Shown here one piece after another: positions 33,248 to 42,486 of a DNA stretch of 64,000 nt (the first letter of the stretch is position 1; each line of letters begins with the position of its first letter). The notes under the pieces are model-generated. The model was not told where the DNA came from. It was given only the letters and a program-made list of their open reading frames with translations, and ran no database searches. The stretch lies in the NCBI RefSeq assembly GCF_022601975.1, contig NZ_JAKVIR010000003.1, positions 1 to 64,000 of the forward strand, given 5' to 3'. The translations under genes and the position numbers were made by a program. The DNA is from Pontibacter sp. E15-1. Lineage in GTDB: Bacteria > Bacteroidota > Bacteroidia > Cytophagales > Hymenobacteraceae.

Positions 33248-33547
33248 TACCTCAACCCACTCTCCACGTGGAACATCCGGGTATACCTATATATCTTATG
33301 CCATTATCAAGTGATTGGTATGTTTCGATCCATATACCACTGCTCGCGGTTCATCCAGCCTTTCGTTGTTCCTTCGGATTTTCTAGTACCCGTATCGTAT
33401 CTCGCTCAAACGCCTGGGAAGGAATGCATGGAGCAGCGTTTCTGACTTAGGCTGATGGTATGGCTTTCTGGCCAAATAACAAACCCCTTATCCCAGTTCT
33501 CAATAAGTATGCGGTATGCGTCTTTATCAATTGATTTTGGCGCTGGG

Positions 33548-35326
33548 TCAGAAAGGAAAGAAATAGGGCAGTATGAGGGAGGCCAGCAGCCAGAAGAGCA
33601 GGTTAAGCGGCGTACCCACCTTTAAATAATCGGAGAAGCGGTAATTGCCCGGACCATAGATCATCGTGTTGGTCTGGTAGCCCATCGGAGTCATAAAGCT
33701 GAGGGAAGCGCCATAGGCCACGGCCATCAGGAAAGGCCGGGCACTCACGCCCATTTCGTGGGCAGCCACAATGGCGATGGGGGCCAACAGGGCCGCGGTG
33801 GCGTTGTTCGACATAAAATTGGTGGTCATGAAGGTGATGAAGAAGAAAACCGACAGCAACGCATGCGGCCCATAGTCGCCAACGCCCGCAATCAGGAAAT
33901 CGGCCAGCAGCTTGGCAGCCCCGGTTTTCTCGAGAGCGGCCCCCATCGAGAGCACCCCCGCCAGCATGAAAATGACTTTCCAGTCGATCGCCTTGTATAC
34001 CTCATCTGCCCGGATACACCTGAAGAGAATCAACAGCACTACGCCCGCCAGAGCGCTCAGCGCAATGGGCATCATATTCGTGGCCGCCGTCATGACCACG
34101 CCCACACTGATGATCATCACCGGTATGATTTTGCTGTAATTGAAAGGGCTCCGCTCGGTCTGTGAGATAATGAGGAGATCATCGTTTTTTCGGAGTTTTT
34201 CTGCCTGGTGCTGGTTGGCGGCGATAAGGAGCACGTCGCCGGCGGAGAGCTTGATGTGTGAGGGCTTCTCGTTCACTATCTCGTCGCGGTGGCGGATCGC
34301 CAGCACCGATGCCCCGTGGTTGGCCGCCCTGAAGTCCAGCTCTTTCAACGACTTCCCCTCCATATAGGAATTTGGCGTTACGATGGCCTCATATAGCTTG
34401 CTGTCGTGCAGGTGCAGGTCGTCATCCTGGACCTTTCGCTCCGATTTGAGCTTGATGCCCTTTTCCTGTTTCAGCATCTTCAGCTTCTCCACCCCGCAGC
34501 GCACTTTCAGCACGTCGTTGGCCTGTAAGATAAGCGATGGAGACACCTCCAGCTTATGCTTCCGGCGGGTTACCTGCATCACAAACACATCCAGGTTCTG
34601 CACCAGCCCCAGCGTCTTGAGCGGCTCCCCCACCGCGGGCGAGTCTGGTTGCAACACCACCTCCGTCAGGTAGTGCCCCAGGTTGAAGTCCTCGGTCAGG
34701 TCGGTCACCAGCTTGCGGTTAGGCAGCAGGTGCCTCCCCACAAAAAACATATACACGATGCCCACCAGCAGAAACCAGATGCCCGCCGAGGTGAACTCAA
34801 ACATCTGCAAGGGTTTCTCGCCCTGCACTTCGGCAATGCCGCTAACCAGTATGTTGGTGGAGGTGCCGATAAGGGTGCACACTCCTCCGAGCAGGGCACC
34901 AAAGGAGAGCGGCATCAGCAGTTTGGAGGGGCTTACATGAATGTCGTGGCTCACTTGTATCACCACGGGCATGAGCAGCGCCACCACAGCGGTATCGTTG
35001 ATGAACGCAGACAGTGTCCCGGCAATGACCATAAGGGCAAGCAGGCAAAGCAGGTAGTTTTTACGGCCGATGCGGGTAAGGCCGATGCCGATGCTGTTCA
35101 GCGCCCCGGATTTGAAAATGGCGGAGCTGACCACGAACATGGCAGCCACCGTTATGGTGGCGGGGTTGCTGAACCCCGCGAAGCCCTCGGCCGGTGTGAG
35201 GATGCCCGTCAGCATGAACAGCACCATGATCAGAATCGCCACTGTGTCGATTGACAGGCGCTCAGACACAAACAGAACAACTGCCAGCGTAATAATCCCA
35301 AGCACTAAGGCGATTTCGAAGGTCAT
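33548..35326 (-). CDS. SLC13/DASS-family anion permease with two TrkA-C domains
   Basis: A 592-residue transporter. Membrane helices begin at the first residues (ALVLGIITLAVVLFVSERLSIDTVAILIMV in parts) and include the family signature ALLMPVVIQVS and SFGALLGGVCTLIGTSTNILV, matching the DASS/ArsB fold. Two TrkA-C (RCK_C) domains sit in the middle at about 205-290 and 300-385 (LYEAIVTPNSYMEGKSLKELDF). The second membrane half follows, with FMSNNATAALLAPIAIVAA and ASLSFMTPMGYQTNTMIYG. Substrates in this family are sulfate, dicarboxylates or similar anions; the specific one is unknown. I place the start at ATG 35326, just before the first helix. Confidence 0.88.
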   Translation of the reverse strand: MTFEIALVLGIITLAVVLFVSERLSIDTVAILIMVLFMLTGILTPAEGFAGFSNPATITVAAMFVVSSAIFKSGALNSIGIGLTRIGRKNYLLCLLALMVIAGTLSAFINDTAVVALLMPVVIQVSHDIHVSPSKLLMPLSFGALLGGVCTLIGTSTNILVSGIAEVQGEKPLQMFEFTSAGIWFLLVGIVYMFFVGRHLLPNRKLVTDLTEDFNLGHYLTEVVLQPDSPAVGEPLKTLGLVQNLDVFVMQVTRRKHKLEVSPSLILQANDVLKVRCGVEKLKMLKQEKGIKLKSERKVQDDDLHLHDSKLYEAIVTPNSYMEGKSLKELDFRAANHGASVLAIRHRDEIVNEKPSHIKLSAGDVLLIAANQHQAEKLRKNDDLLIISQTERSPFNYSKIIPVMIISVGVVMTAATNMMPIALSALAGVVLLILFRCIRADEVYKAIDWKVIFMLAGVLSMGAALEKTGAAKLLADFLIAGVGDYGPHALLSVFFFITFMTTNFMSNNATAALLAPIAIVAAHEMGVSARPFLMAVAYGASLSFMTPMGYQTNTMIYGPGNYRFSDYLKVGTPLNLLFWLLASLILPYFFPF

Positions 35327-35506
35327 AGGCGCAGTAACATAGCGTTGACGGCCCGTAAGGATGTTACGGCCATACATACCACAAACAGGTTTCAGCAACC
35401 TGTTGGCAATCAGCATTCAACGCGGGAGTTTTCGTATTTGCTGATACGGCTAAACCTGCAAAAAGCTATTATATTTTTGTGGACAGTGTTTGGGGTTAAG
35501 ATGGGA

Positions 35507-35932
35507 TCAGGCGTTTAGCCAAGCTTTGGCTTTCTGTATAGACGTAAAAGTCATCGCCTCTAAAGTTGTTTTTCCGCTGATTTCCTCCACCTGAAGCGTG
35601 GCTATGCGGTCGGAGGGGAAGACTTGCGCGGCTTTCCCGGGCCCTGCCTCCTGCATCATGTTTCGGGCTTTTATATGCAGGCTACTCAGCCGCAGTGGGT
35701 GCGTAAGCATGGTCCGCAGGTCCAGGAGCAGGCTAAAGCCTGTCTTTGCCATCCGAAGGGCTTTTTGGACATCATCCAGGTATTGCGGCACGATTTCGGG
35801 GTTTTTCCAGAATCCCTTCACCGTCAGGTAAACCCGATTCGTGCTATAATCATACAAAAGCTCATAACGTGGGTTATGAGCTACTATGAGCAGGGCCTCG
35901 CCTGAGGACGCGTGTGGGTCTGGATCGTACAT
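35507..35932 (-). CDS. Unknown cytosolic protein, STAS/SpoIIAA-like
   Basis: A 141-residue protein. The arrangement of strands and helices (YELLYDYSTNRVYLTVKGFW, then VPQYLDDVQKALRMAKTGFSLLLDLRTM, ending TSIQKAKAWLNA) recalls SpoIIAA-like STAS proteins, which have the same order and an AxAWL end. No functional residue can be named, so this is only a fold guess. No signal or membrane segment. It lies in the same direction as the SLC13 permease 180 bp downstream. Confidence 0.65.
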   Translation of the reverse strand: MYDPDPHASSGEALLIVAHNPRYELLYDYSTNRVYLTVKGFWKNPEIVPQYLDDVQKALRMAKTGFSLLLDLRTMLTHPLRLSSLHIKARNMMQEAGPGKAAQVFPSDRIATLQVEEISGKTTLEAMTFTSIQKAKAWLNA

Positions 35933-36016
35933 AAAGTTCTTCTTGTTTACGTACGGCTTCTGCGCATGCTTTTGATAATGCGGTGTTCTTGTTAGAGGAT
36001 TAAAGGATTAAACAGG

Positions 36017-36502
36017 TTATAAGGCCAGTTTGCCGGCGAGGCTATGGAGGATGCCATTTTCCAGTTGGGTGGCTGGCTTTTCAAGGCGCACCCCGTCTAT
36101 CAGGGTATAGTTTTTCTTGCGGTAGATGGTGATTTTGGTGCGCGCCAGTGTTTCGAGGGTGGCCCCGTCTTTAAAGTCACTCTCCTGATATATCCCTTTC
36201 AGGATATGGCCTGAGAGAATTGCCCTGAGACGGGCAGTGGGCAGTTGCTCCAATGCCTTTAGTTCGGCTTCGGGCGGTGCCAACAGGGTATAAGGATTAT
36301 TGTCTGAGAGAATCGGGGTGAGCCCGGCTTTTGTGATCAGGCTTGCCAGTACAGGCCTCTCCTGCATAATATACTGCATCAGGGTCGTGCGCTGGGTTTG
36401 CCCTGCCGCTGCACGGTCTGCCAGCGCTGTCGGCATGCACAGCACCAGCAGCATGGCCGCTACGGCAAATAGTATAGACAGTGGATGGCGGTATGATTTC
36501 AT
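36017..36502 (-). CDS. Fasciclin (FAS1) domain protein, secreted
   Basis: A 161-residue protein with a signal peptide (LSILFAVAAMLLVLCMPTALA) and one FAS1 domain covering most of the rest: YIMQERPVLASLITKAGLTPILSDNNPYTLLAPPEAELKAL, RLRAILSGHILKGIYQ, and a final IDGVRLEKPATQLENGILHSLAGKL with the usual H2 box. FAS1 domains mediate adhesion outside the cytoplasm. The domain is near normal length. It is single, with no obvious operon partner. Confidence 0.83.
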   Translation of the reverse strand: MKSYRHPLSILFAVAAMLLVLCMPTALADRAAAGQTQRTTLMQYIMQERPVLASLITKAGLTPILSDNNPYTLLAPPEAELKALEQLPTARLRAILSGHILKGIYQESDFKDGATLETLARTKITIYRKKNYTLIDGVRLEKPATQLENGILHSLAGKLAL

Positions 36503-36605
36503 TGGCTTAGAGCATTACCCTCTGGATAGGTATACGCAAACCCGCCGCTGGCAGCTACAGACTTTGGCTGCCAGGCCTTTAAAAAGAGTGCAATTACGCA
36601 GGGTA

Positions 36606-37229
36606 CTAAAACAGGCGCCAGTTGCTTATTTGCTCGAAGAAGGCAGACAGTGCCTGCGGCACCAGCACCAGGCTCAGCAAAAACCCATACACAGCGCCAT
36701 ACAAGTGGGCATCGTGGTTGATGTTATCGCCCATCTTTTTACCGGAGAAGTAGGAATACATCAGGTAGAGCACACCCAGTATAAACCCGGGGATACACAA
36801 CAAGCCATACAGGCAAATGTCATTGGTCGGATAAAAGAAGATGCTGGAGAACACAATGGCCGCCACCCCACCCGAGGCTCCTAACGCGCGGTATGGCGGG
36901 TCGTTGCGGTGCTTGAAAAAGGTGGGAATATCAGACACAACAATGCCACCCAGGTAGATGAGCAAGTATAGCAAAATACCTATTTCCGCACCAAATATAA
37001 CCTTGAACGTCTGCTCCACCGCCTGCCCGAAAAAGAAGAACGTGAACATGTTGAAGAACAGGTGCGTCATGTCGGAGTGCAGGAAACCGGAAGTCAGGAA
37101 GCGGTACCAGGAGTTTTCGCGCTGCACGGCGTACGGCTGAAAAATCCATTTATGCATCAGGCTTTCATTCTGCCAGGCATAAAAGGAGATGCCTACGGTG
37201 ATGATGATGAGTATAAGGGTAACGCTCAT
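36606..37229 (-). CDS. Rhomboid intramembrane serine protease
   Basis: A 207-residue rhomboid that cuts membrane proteins within the bilayer. Six hydrophobic helices are visible. The catalytic Ser is in ALGASGGVAAIVFSSIFFYP (about residue 119), the His in INHDAHLYGAVYGFLLSL (about residue 173), and the upstream HLFFNMFTFFFFG supplies the HxxxN motif. The region just before the start codon contains a 23-bp word identical to one upstream of the DUF721 start. The polyprenyl synthase gene lies 150 bp upstream in the same direction. Confidence 0.92.
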   Translation of the reverse strand: MSVTLILIIITVGISFYAWQNESLMHKWIFQPYAVQRENSWYRFLTSGFLHSDMTHLFFNMFTFFFFGQAVEQTFKVIFGAEIGILLYLLIYLGGIVVSDIPTFFKHRNDPPYRALGASGGVAAIVFSSIFFYPTNDICLYGLLCIPGFILGVLYLMYSYFSGKKMGDNINHDAHLYGAVYGFLLSLVLVPQALSAFFEQISNWRLF

Positions 37230-37233
37230 TTTC

Positions 37234-37256
37234 TAATTTTGAATAACTGAATTTTG
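37234..37256 (-). repeat. 23-bp word shared with the DUF721 leader
   Basis: On the minus strand it ends four bases before the rhomboid ATG and is identical over 23 bases to 18548-18570, which precedes the DUF721 GTG in the same orientation. Confidence 0.6.
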
Positions 37257-37380
37257 AATGGCTGAATTGTTAAATGGCTGACCACTTGAAAGCATTTATA
37301 CCTGTACAAGATCAATTTTTAAAAGCCAGCCATTATTTCACAGGCGAACCAACAACTCAACCATCAAACCATTTAACAAT

Positions 37381-38355
37381 TTAAGAATCTCGCTCCATCA
37401 GTTGCAGGGCCAGGCCGCGAATGGTGGAGGTACGGTCTTCGGGCAGCTGGATGGCATCCAGGTGGTGCAGGGCCTTTCGGAAGTAGTGGTCTATCTCCTG
37501 CTCGGTCTGGTGCCGGATGTTAAGCTGGTTGTAGATGCCGGTAATGGCTTCCACTTTCTCCTCGGCAATACTGTCGTCTGTCTTGTCGCGCCAGTTGATG
37601 ATGGTTTGCCGCTGCGCTGCGTTGGCCTGCTCCAGTGCCGTCAGCATAAGGTATGTTTTCTTGTCCGCCAGGATATCGCCGCCTACCTGCTTGCCAAACT
37701 TGGCTTTGTCGCCATACACGTCCAGCAGGTCATCGCGGAGCTGGAAGGCGATCCCGATGTTCTTGCCAAAGGCTTTCAGGTTCTCGGCATCCGCAACAGG
37801 CGCGTTTTGCAGCACGGCGCCCAGCTCCAGGCTCAGGCCCAGCAGCACGGCAGTTTTCAGCGTGATCATATGGATGTACTCCGGAATGCTCACCTGCTCG
37901 CGGCGCTCGAAGTTCATGTCCAGCTGCTGGCCCTCGCATACCTGCGCAGCCGTCTCGCTGAACAGCTCCAGCACCCGGGCCAGCTGGCTTTGCTCCACGC
38001 CCAGCAGCAGTTGGTAGGCGCGCACCAGCATCACGTCGCCGGAGAGAATGGCAGTGTTGGCATCCCACTTCTCGTGCACGGTTTGCTCGCCACGGCGCAG
38101 CGGGGCCTTGTCCATGATGTCGTCGTGCATGAGCGTGAAGTTGTGGAAAACCTCTACTGCCGCTGCCGGCAATAGGGCCTTGTCCACATCCTCAGCATAC
38201 ATTTTGGCAGCTAAAAGCACCAGCATGGGCCGGATACGCTTGCCACCGAGCGCCATGATATACCGGATCGGCTCATATAGCTCCACGGGGTGCTCGCCGT
38301 AGCGAAGCGTGGATAAGGTATGGCTTATCTTCTCGGAAAGGGTACTGATATCCAC
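37381..38355 (-). CDS. Trans-isoprenyl diphosphate (polyprenyl) synthase
   Basis: A 324-residue all-helical prenyltransferase that lengthens isoprenoid diphosphates, for quinone tails or carotenoids. The first aspartate motif is LMHDDIMDKAPLRRGEQTVHEKW at about 80-102 and the second is FQLRDDLLDVYGDKAKFGKQVGGDI at about 212-236; both are intact. The N-terminal GGKRIRPMLVLLAAKMY binds the diphosphate of the homoallylic substrate. It could be an octaprenyl or geranylgeranyl enzyme; the chain length cannot be set from motifs alone. Its start lies 7 bp after the RNase R stop, so the two are co-transcribed. Confidence 0.9.
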   Translation of the reverse strand: MDISTLSEKISHTLSTLRYGEHPVELYEPIRYIMALGGKRIRPMLVLLAAKMYAEDVDKALLPAAAVEVFHNFTLMHDDIMDKAPLRRGEQTVHEKWDANTAILSGDVMLVRAYQLLLGVEQSQLARVLELFSETAAQVCEGQQLDMNFERREQVSIPEYIHMITLKTAVLLGLSLELGAVLQNAPVADAENLKAFGKNIGIAFQLRDDLLDVYGDKAKFGKQVGGDILADKKTYLMLTALEQANAAQRQTIINWRDKTDDSIAEEKVEAITGIYNQLNIRHQTEQEIDHYFRKALHHLDAIQLPEDRTSTIRGLALQLMERDS

Positions 38356-38362
38356 AGGATGC

Positions 38363-40633
38363 TTAATGGTTTTTCAGGGTTTGAACTAGCTCCAGGTCAA
38401 TGGTGCGGTCGGCCAGGTTGGCGCTCTTAACTTCTACCAGCACCTCATCGCCAAACGAGATAATGCGCTTGTTCTGGCGGCCGATGATGCGGTAGTTGCT
38501 CGCGTCCAGCTCATAATAGTCGTCGTTCAGGTCCGACAGACGCACCATGCCCTCGCACTTGTTCTCTTCGATCTCCACAAATATACCCCATTCCGTAACG
38601 CCAGACACAATGCCTTTGTACTGGTTTCCGATGGTGTCTTTCATGAACTCCACCTGCTTGTACTTGATCGAGGCGCGCTCGGCGTCGGCGGCGCGTTTCT
38701 CCATCTCGGAGGAGTGGCGGCAACGCTCTTCGTAGGCTTCCTTGTCTTCGGAGTTTCCCCCGTCGAGGTAATGCTGCAGCAGGCGGTGCGCCATCATATC
38801 GGGGTAGCGGCGGATGGGCGAGGTGAAGTGCGAGTAATGGTCGAAGGCCAGACCGAAGTGGCCCTCGGGCTCGGTGCTGTATTTTGCCTTGGCCATCGTG
38901 CGGATGGCCAGGTTCTGCAGCACGCTCTGCTCCGGCTTTCCTTCAATTTCCTCCGTCAGGTTGTTCAGCTCTTCCGAGATGTCGCCATCAGGATCCACGT
39001 TATACCCAAACTTGCGGGCAAATAGCGAGAAGGTGGTCAGTTTGTCCGGGTCCGGGTTGCCGTGCGTACGGTATACCATGGTAGGGCGGCGTTTGCCTTT
39101 GCCCAGGTTATACACATACTCCGCCACCTTTTTGTTGGCCAGCAGCATGTATTCCTCAATCAGCTTGTGGGCATCTTTGCGCTCTTTCACATACACCGAA
39201 AGCGGCCGCCCGTTCTCGTCGAGGTTAAACTTCACCTCAGTTGTCTCGAAGCTGATGGCCCCGTTTTTAAAGCGCTTGTCCTTCAGTTTTTTGGCGATGC
39301 TGTTCATGATGTTGATTTCCTCGGCAAAGTCGCCCTCGCCGGTCTCGATGCGCTCCTGCGCCTCCTCGTAAGCGAAGCGGCGGTCTGAGTAAATCACGGT
39401 GCGGCCATACCAGGTATCATACAGCTTGCCGTGCTCGTCCAGCTCAAACACCACCGAGAACGTCAGCTTTTCTTCATTTGGCCTAAGCGAGCAAAGCCCG
39501 TTAGAAAGGCGCTCCGGCAACATCGGAATGGTCCTGTCCACGAGGTATACCGATGTGGCTCTGTGGAAAGCCTCTTTCTCCAGGATACTCTTGGGCACCA
39601 CGTAGTGCGTTACGTCGGCAATGTGCACGCCTATCTCGTAACGGCCGTTCTCCAGTTTCTGGATAGACAGCGCATCGTCAAAGTCCTTGGCATCGGCAGG
39701 GTCAATGGTGAAGGTGGTTATGCCCCGGAAATCGCGGCGCTTGGCAATCTCAGCCTCCGTTATTTTGTCGGAGATGGTTTCTGCCTCTTCCTCCACCGTC
39801 TCGTTAAACTCAAACGGCAAACCGAACTCAGCCATGATGGAGTGGATCTCCGCCTCGTTCTCGCCTGCCGGTCCGAACACGCGAATGACCTCGCCCGTCG
39901 GGTTTTTGTCGGGCTTGTCAGGCCACTCCACTATCTTCACCAGCACCTTGTCGCCAGACTGCGCACCGTTCAGGCCGCGCTCGCCCACAAACACGTCAAA
40001 GTACAGTTTCTTGAAATCGGGCACCACGAAGCCGAAGTTCTTCGACAGCTGCATGATGCCGACAAGCTCGGTGCGGGAGCGCTCCAATACCTCGATCACG
40101 ACACCCTCCTGGCGGCCACCGCGCACCGTTGGCGACACCTCCACCTTCACGGTGTCGCCGTCCATGGCGTATTTCAGCTTTTCCCGGAACACGCGCACGT
40201 CATCCTCGCGCCCTTCCGACACCACGTAGGCGTATTTGCTGTTGGCCAGGTCCACGCGGCCCGTAATGATGTCCACTTTCAGGTTCATCATGTACTTGTC
40301 GCCGTCGGTTGGCAATAACTTATTCTCTTTTACTAAATCGGACAGCATGCTCTTTACCTGGTCACGGCCTTTCTGGTCTACTACCCCCAGGCGGCGGCAT
40401 AAGGTGCGCTCGGTAAATACGGTATCGGGGCTGTTGGAGAATACCTCCAGCACCAGCGCTTTGGCTGATTTAGGGGCTCTATTGCGGTCAGAGGAGCCTC
40501 CGCCGCGCTTAGAAGATGATTTCCCTCTTGATGAGCTTTTTCCTTTTGATGATTCGCCCCGTCCTCTGGAGCTGTTGCGATCGTCGCGGCTGTTACTCTC
40601 GTCGCCGCTTCTGTTACTTTTTTTACTTCTCAT
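38363..40633 (-). CDS. rnr: Ribonuclease R (3'-5' exoribonuclease, RNB family)
   Basis: A 756-residue RNase II/R enzyme that degrades structured RNA. A Ser/Arg/Lys/Gly-rich basic tail covers residues 1-55. A winged-helix region follows (LEVFSNSPDTVFTERTLCRRLGV), then two cold-shock domains. The RNB core has RGITTFTIDPADAKDFDDALSI with the catalytic Asp cluster, and DRTIPMLPERLSNGLCSLRP. A C-terminal S1 domain closes the protein (YKGIVSGVTEWGIFVEIEENKCEGMVRLSDL). The basic segment that many RNase R proteins carry at the C-terminus is here at the N-terminus, as is common in Bacteroidota. It is followed by the polyprenyl synthase gene. Confidence 0.93.
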   Translation of the reverse strand: MRSKKSNRSGDESNSRDDRNSSRGRGESSKGKSSSRGKSSSKRGGGSSDRNRAPKSAKALVLEVFSNSPDTVFTERTLCRRLGVVDQKGRDQVKSMLSDLVKENKLLPTDGDKYMMNLKVDIITGRVDLANSKYAYVVSEGREDDVRVFREKLKYAMDGDTVKVEVSPTVRGGRQEGVVIEVLERSRTELVGIMQLSKNFGFVVPDFKKLYFDVFVGERGLNGAQSGDKVLVKIVEWPDKPDKNPTGEVIRVFGPAGENEAEIHSIMAEFGLPFEFNETVEEEAETISDKITEAEIAKRRDFRGITTFTIDPADAKDFDDALSIQKLENGRYEIGVHIADVTHYVVPKSILEKEAFHRATSVYLVDRTIPMLPERLSNGLCSLRPNEEKLTFSVVFELDEHGKLYDTWYGRTVIYSDRRFAYEEAQERIETGEGDFAEEINIMNSIAKKLKDKRFKNGAISFETTEVKFNLDENGRPLSVYVKERKDAHKLIEEYMLLANKKVAEYVYNLGKGKRRPTMVYRTHGNPDPDKLTTFSLFARKFGYNVDPDGDISEELNNLTEEIEGKPEQSVLQNLAIRTMAKAKYSTEPEGHFGLAFDHYSHFTSPIRRYPDMMAHRLLQHYLDGGNSEDKEAYEERCRHSSEMEKRAADAERASIKYKQVEFMKDTIGNQYKGIVSGVTEWGIFVEIEENKCEGMVRLSDLNDDYYELDASNYRIIGRQNKRIISFGDEVLVEVKSANLADRTIDLELVQTLKNH

Positions 40634-40946
40634 GTATCTCGTTAATGCATCTTGCTGGCCACTAGCGTAGTGCCCACATCTACTACAAGCTTAAGCTTAA
40701 ATAGTTTGTTTACTATACGCCGGATGTGGGCGTATGGCTGCCTTGCCAGTGCTTATTTAGGTTGAATTTATATATAAAAATTAATATATGAGCTATCTGC
40801 GACAAATAAGCAGCCTCATCCGGCGCGTCCGTTGGGAGTATCCGAAAAAATGAAGCCAGAATCAGAAAATTCTTCGTGCTTTTGCCCCCGACCAACCGTA
40901 GAGTGAAATGTAATATGATTGTTTTACCGCTAAGTCCTTTACTCCT
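40634..40946. other. Intergenic divergent region, no gene seen
   Basis: A 313-bp spacer between rnr (minus) and the unknown gene at 40947 (plus) that must hold both promoters. It is AT-rich around 40755-40800. No repeat or RNA signal recognised. Confidence 0.35.
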
Positions 40947-42425
40947 ATGGCAAAGAAAAAGAAGAAGGCTGTACCAGCAAAAAGCAAGGCTGCGCCTGCA
41001 GCAATAAGCGATAAAAAATACATCCAGAGCGGCCGCGCCCGAAGCCTGCCCCTTTACAAATGCCTTGTCAACGAGGGATGGGAAGAAGACGGCATGGCCG
41101 ATATCTTTGTTTTGAGGAAGCATGTCAACGGGCATATTTCTGCGGGCATCTACCTCGTTGATACCTTCTGTACAGGGGTTAAAAGCACTTTTTATCTCTT
41201 CAACATGCCGGAGAATGATTTTAACGACCGTATTGCAGGCGCATTGCCGAATCCAGAAGAGATTCCGTATGAGCTGGCCCACAACATCATCTATGGCGCT
41301 GTGGCCTATGCACAGGAGTACGGTATTGAGCCAGACCCTGATTTCAGGCTGACGCAAATGATACTGGAAGAAGATACCGATGACATTGCGCTGATTGAAC
41401 TCGAGTTTGGCCGCAACGGGAAGCCTGCCTTACTCATAAACCCCGCCGGCGACCCCAGAGCCGATTATTTCCTGCGCCAGTTGGAGAAGTATGCCGGGCC
41501 GGGTAACTACAATGTGGTGGACGGGCGCTTAGGAGACATGTTTGAGGATGATTTCGAGGATGAAGGAGACGACTATTTCGCTTTCCCGGAGGACTGGAAG
41601 GAAGACGACTGGGACGAATTTATAGATGAAACAGAGCCGGAAGAGCTTATTGATTTTCCGGAAGCGGCTCTCTTTATGTATGATAAAATAGTGGCTGCAC
41701 CCACCAAGGCGGTGGAGTTGCTGACTTCGGAGACAGCGCGCGTAGACATGAAAATCACGTATGACGCTTTGCCAAACGATTATTCGGCCGAGGAGCTGAA
41801 CGAAGCGGCTGACATTATTGGAACAATAAAAGCAGCAACACCTCCTGCCCCAGATGTTCTCACTAACATTATAAAATCAACTGGCCCTCCGGACCCGCTT
41901 TTGAAACAAACAAAAGAGAGGCTAAAAAAGGATATAGCCAGATGGCCCCAAAACCCGATTTTCTGGAATTACATGGCCATGACCTGCCGCCAGCTGGGCG
42001 AGGACGAAGAAACCGAGAAATCAATCCGGCACCTGCACGAGCAGTTCCCGGAGTATCTGTTCGGCAAAATCATGTATGCTGAAATGCTGCTGGACCAGGG
42101 AAAGGCAGAGGAAGTTCTGGCTGTGTTTAATAACCAATACCAGCTGAAAGGGGTGTACCCCCACCGCAATACCTTCCATATCACAGAACTGACCGCATTT
42201 AACTCCTTAATGGCCGATTACTTCTATGAAACAGGCGATTTATACATGGCCAGCCTATACATAAAAATGCTGGACCAGCTTGAGCTTCCTGAAAATCACT
42301 CACTGAACCTGGTGCTACTCCTGAAAATAAACTTAGCGCGTGTCGAAGAGATGAAGCCCGTGCTGCAGGAGGCAAGGCAGAGCGAAGAGAAGAAGCAGGA
42401 ACTCATTGCGCAGTTGGTGGGGTAA
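40947..42425 (+). CDS. Unknown protein with TPR-like C-terminal half
   Basis: A 492-residue soluble protein that I do not recognise as a whole. The start is a Lys/Ala tail. The N-terminal domain (to about residue 200) has SLPLYKCLVNEGWEEDGMADIFVLRKHVNGHISAGIYLVDTFCTGVKSTFY in parts, and a segment with paired Phe/Tyr. An acidic stretch covers about residues 190-235 (DDFEDEGDDYFAFPEDWKEDDWDEF). The C-terminal part is TPR-like (IFWNYMAMTCRQLGEDEETEKSIRHL, GKIMYAEMLLDQGKAEEVLAVFNN). No signal peptide. A scaffold role is plausible but unproven. Confidence 0.78.
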   Translation: MAKKKKKAVPAKSKAAPAAISDKKYIQSGRARSLPLYKCLVNEGWEEDGMADIFVLRKHVNGHISAGIYLVDTFCTGVKSTFYLFNMPENDFNDRIAGALPNPEEIPYELAHNIIYGAVAYAQEYGIEPDPDFRLTQMILEEDTDDIALIELEFGRNGKPALLINPAGDPRADYFLRQLEKYAGPGNYNVVDGRLGDMFEDDFEDEGDDYFAFPEDWKEDDWDEFIDETEPEELIDFPEAALFMYDKIVAAPTKAVELLTSETARVDMKITYDALPNDYSAEELNEAADIIGTIKAATPPAPDVLTNIIKSTGPPDPLLKQTKERLKKDIARWPQNPIFWNYMAMTCRQLGEDEETEKSIRHLHEQFPEYLFGKIMYAEMLLDQGKAEEVLAVFNNQYQLKGVYPHRNTFHITELTAFNSLMADYFYETGDLYMASLYIKMLDQLELPENHSLNLVLLLKINLARVEEMKPVLQEARQSEEKKQELIAQLVG

Positions 42426-42486
42426 AGCCGAAATACTGAGGATTTTCCTGGTTGTGTGTATGCTTGCGCCGCAATGTTTTGCGGCG

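Larger units (their letters stand above)
32541..33547. other. 1-kb gene-free region with palindromic repeats
   Basis: No convincing gene. It holds hairpins at 32591-32613 and 32682-32727, a palindromic element at 32843-32986 and a member of a dispersed repeat family at 33123-33247. The short frames here have no family character. Confidence 0.6.

Noticed and set aside
39431..40318. A 295-codon plus-strand frame inside rnr
   Set aside because: Antisense shadow of RNase R.
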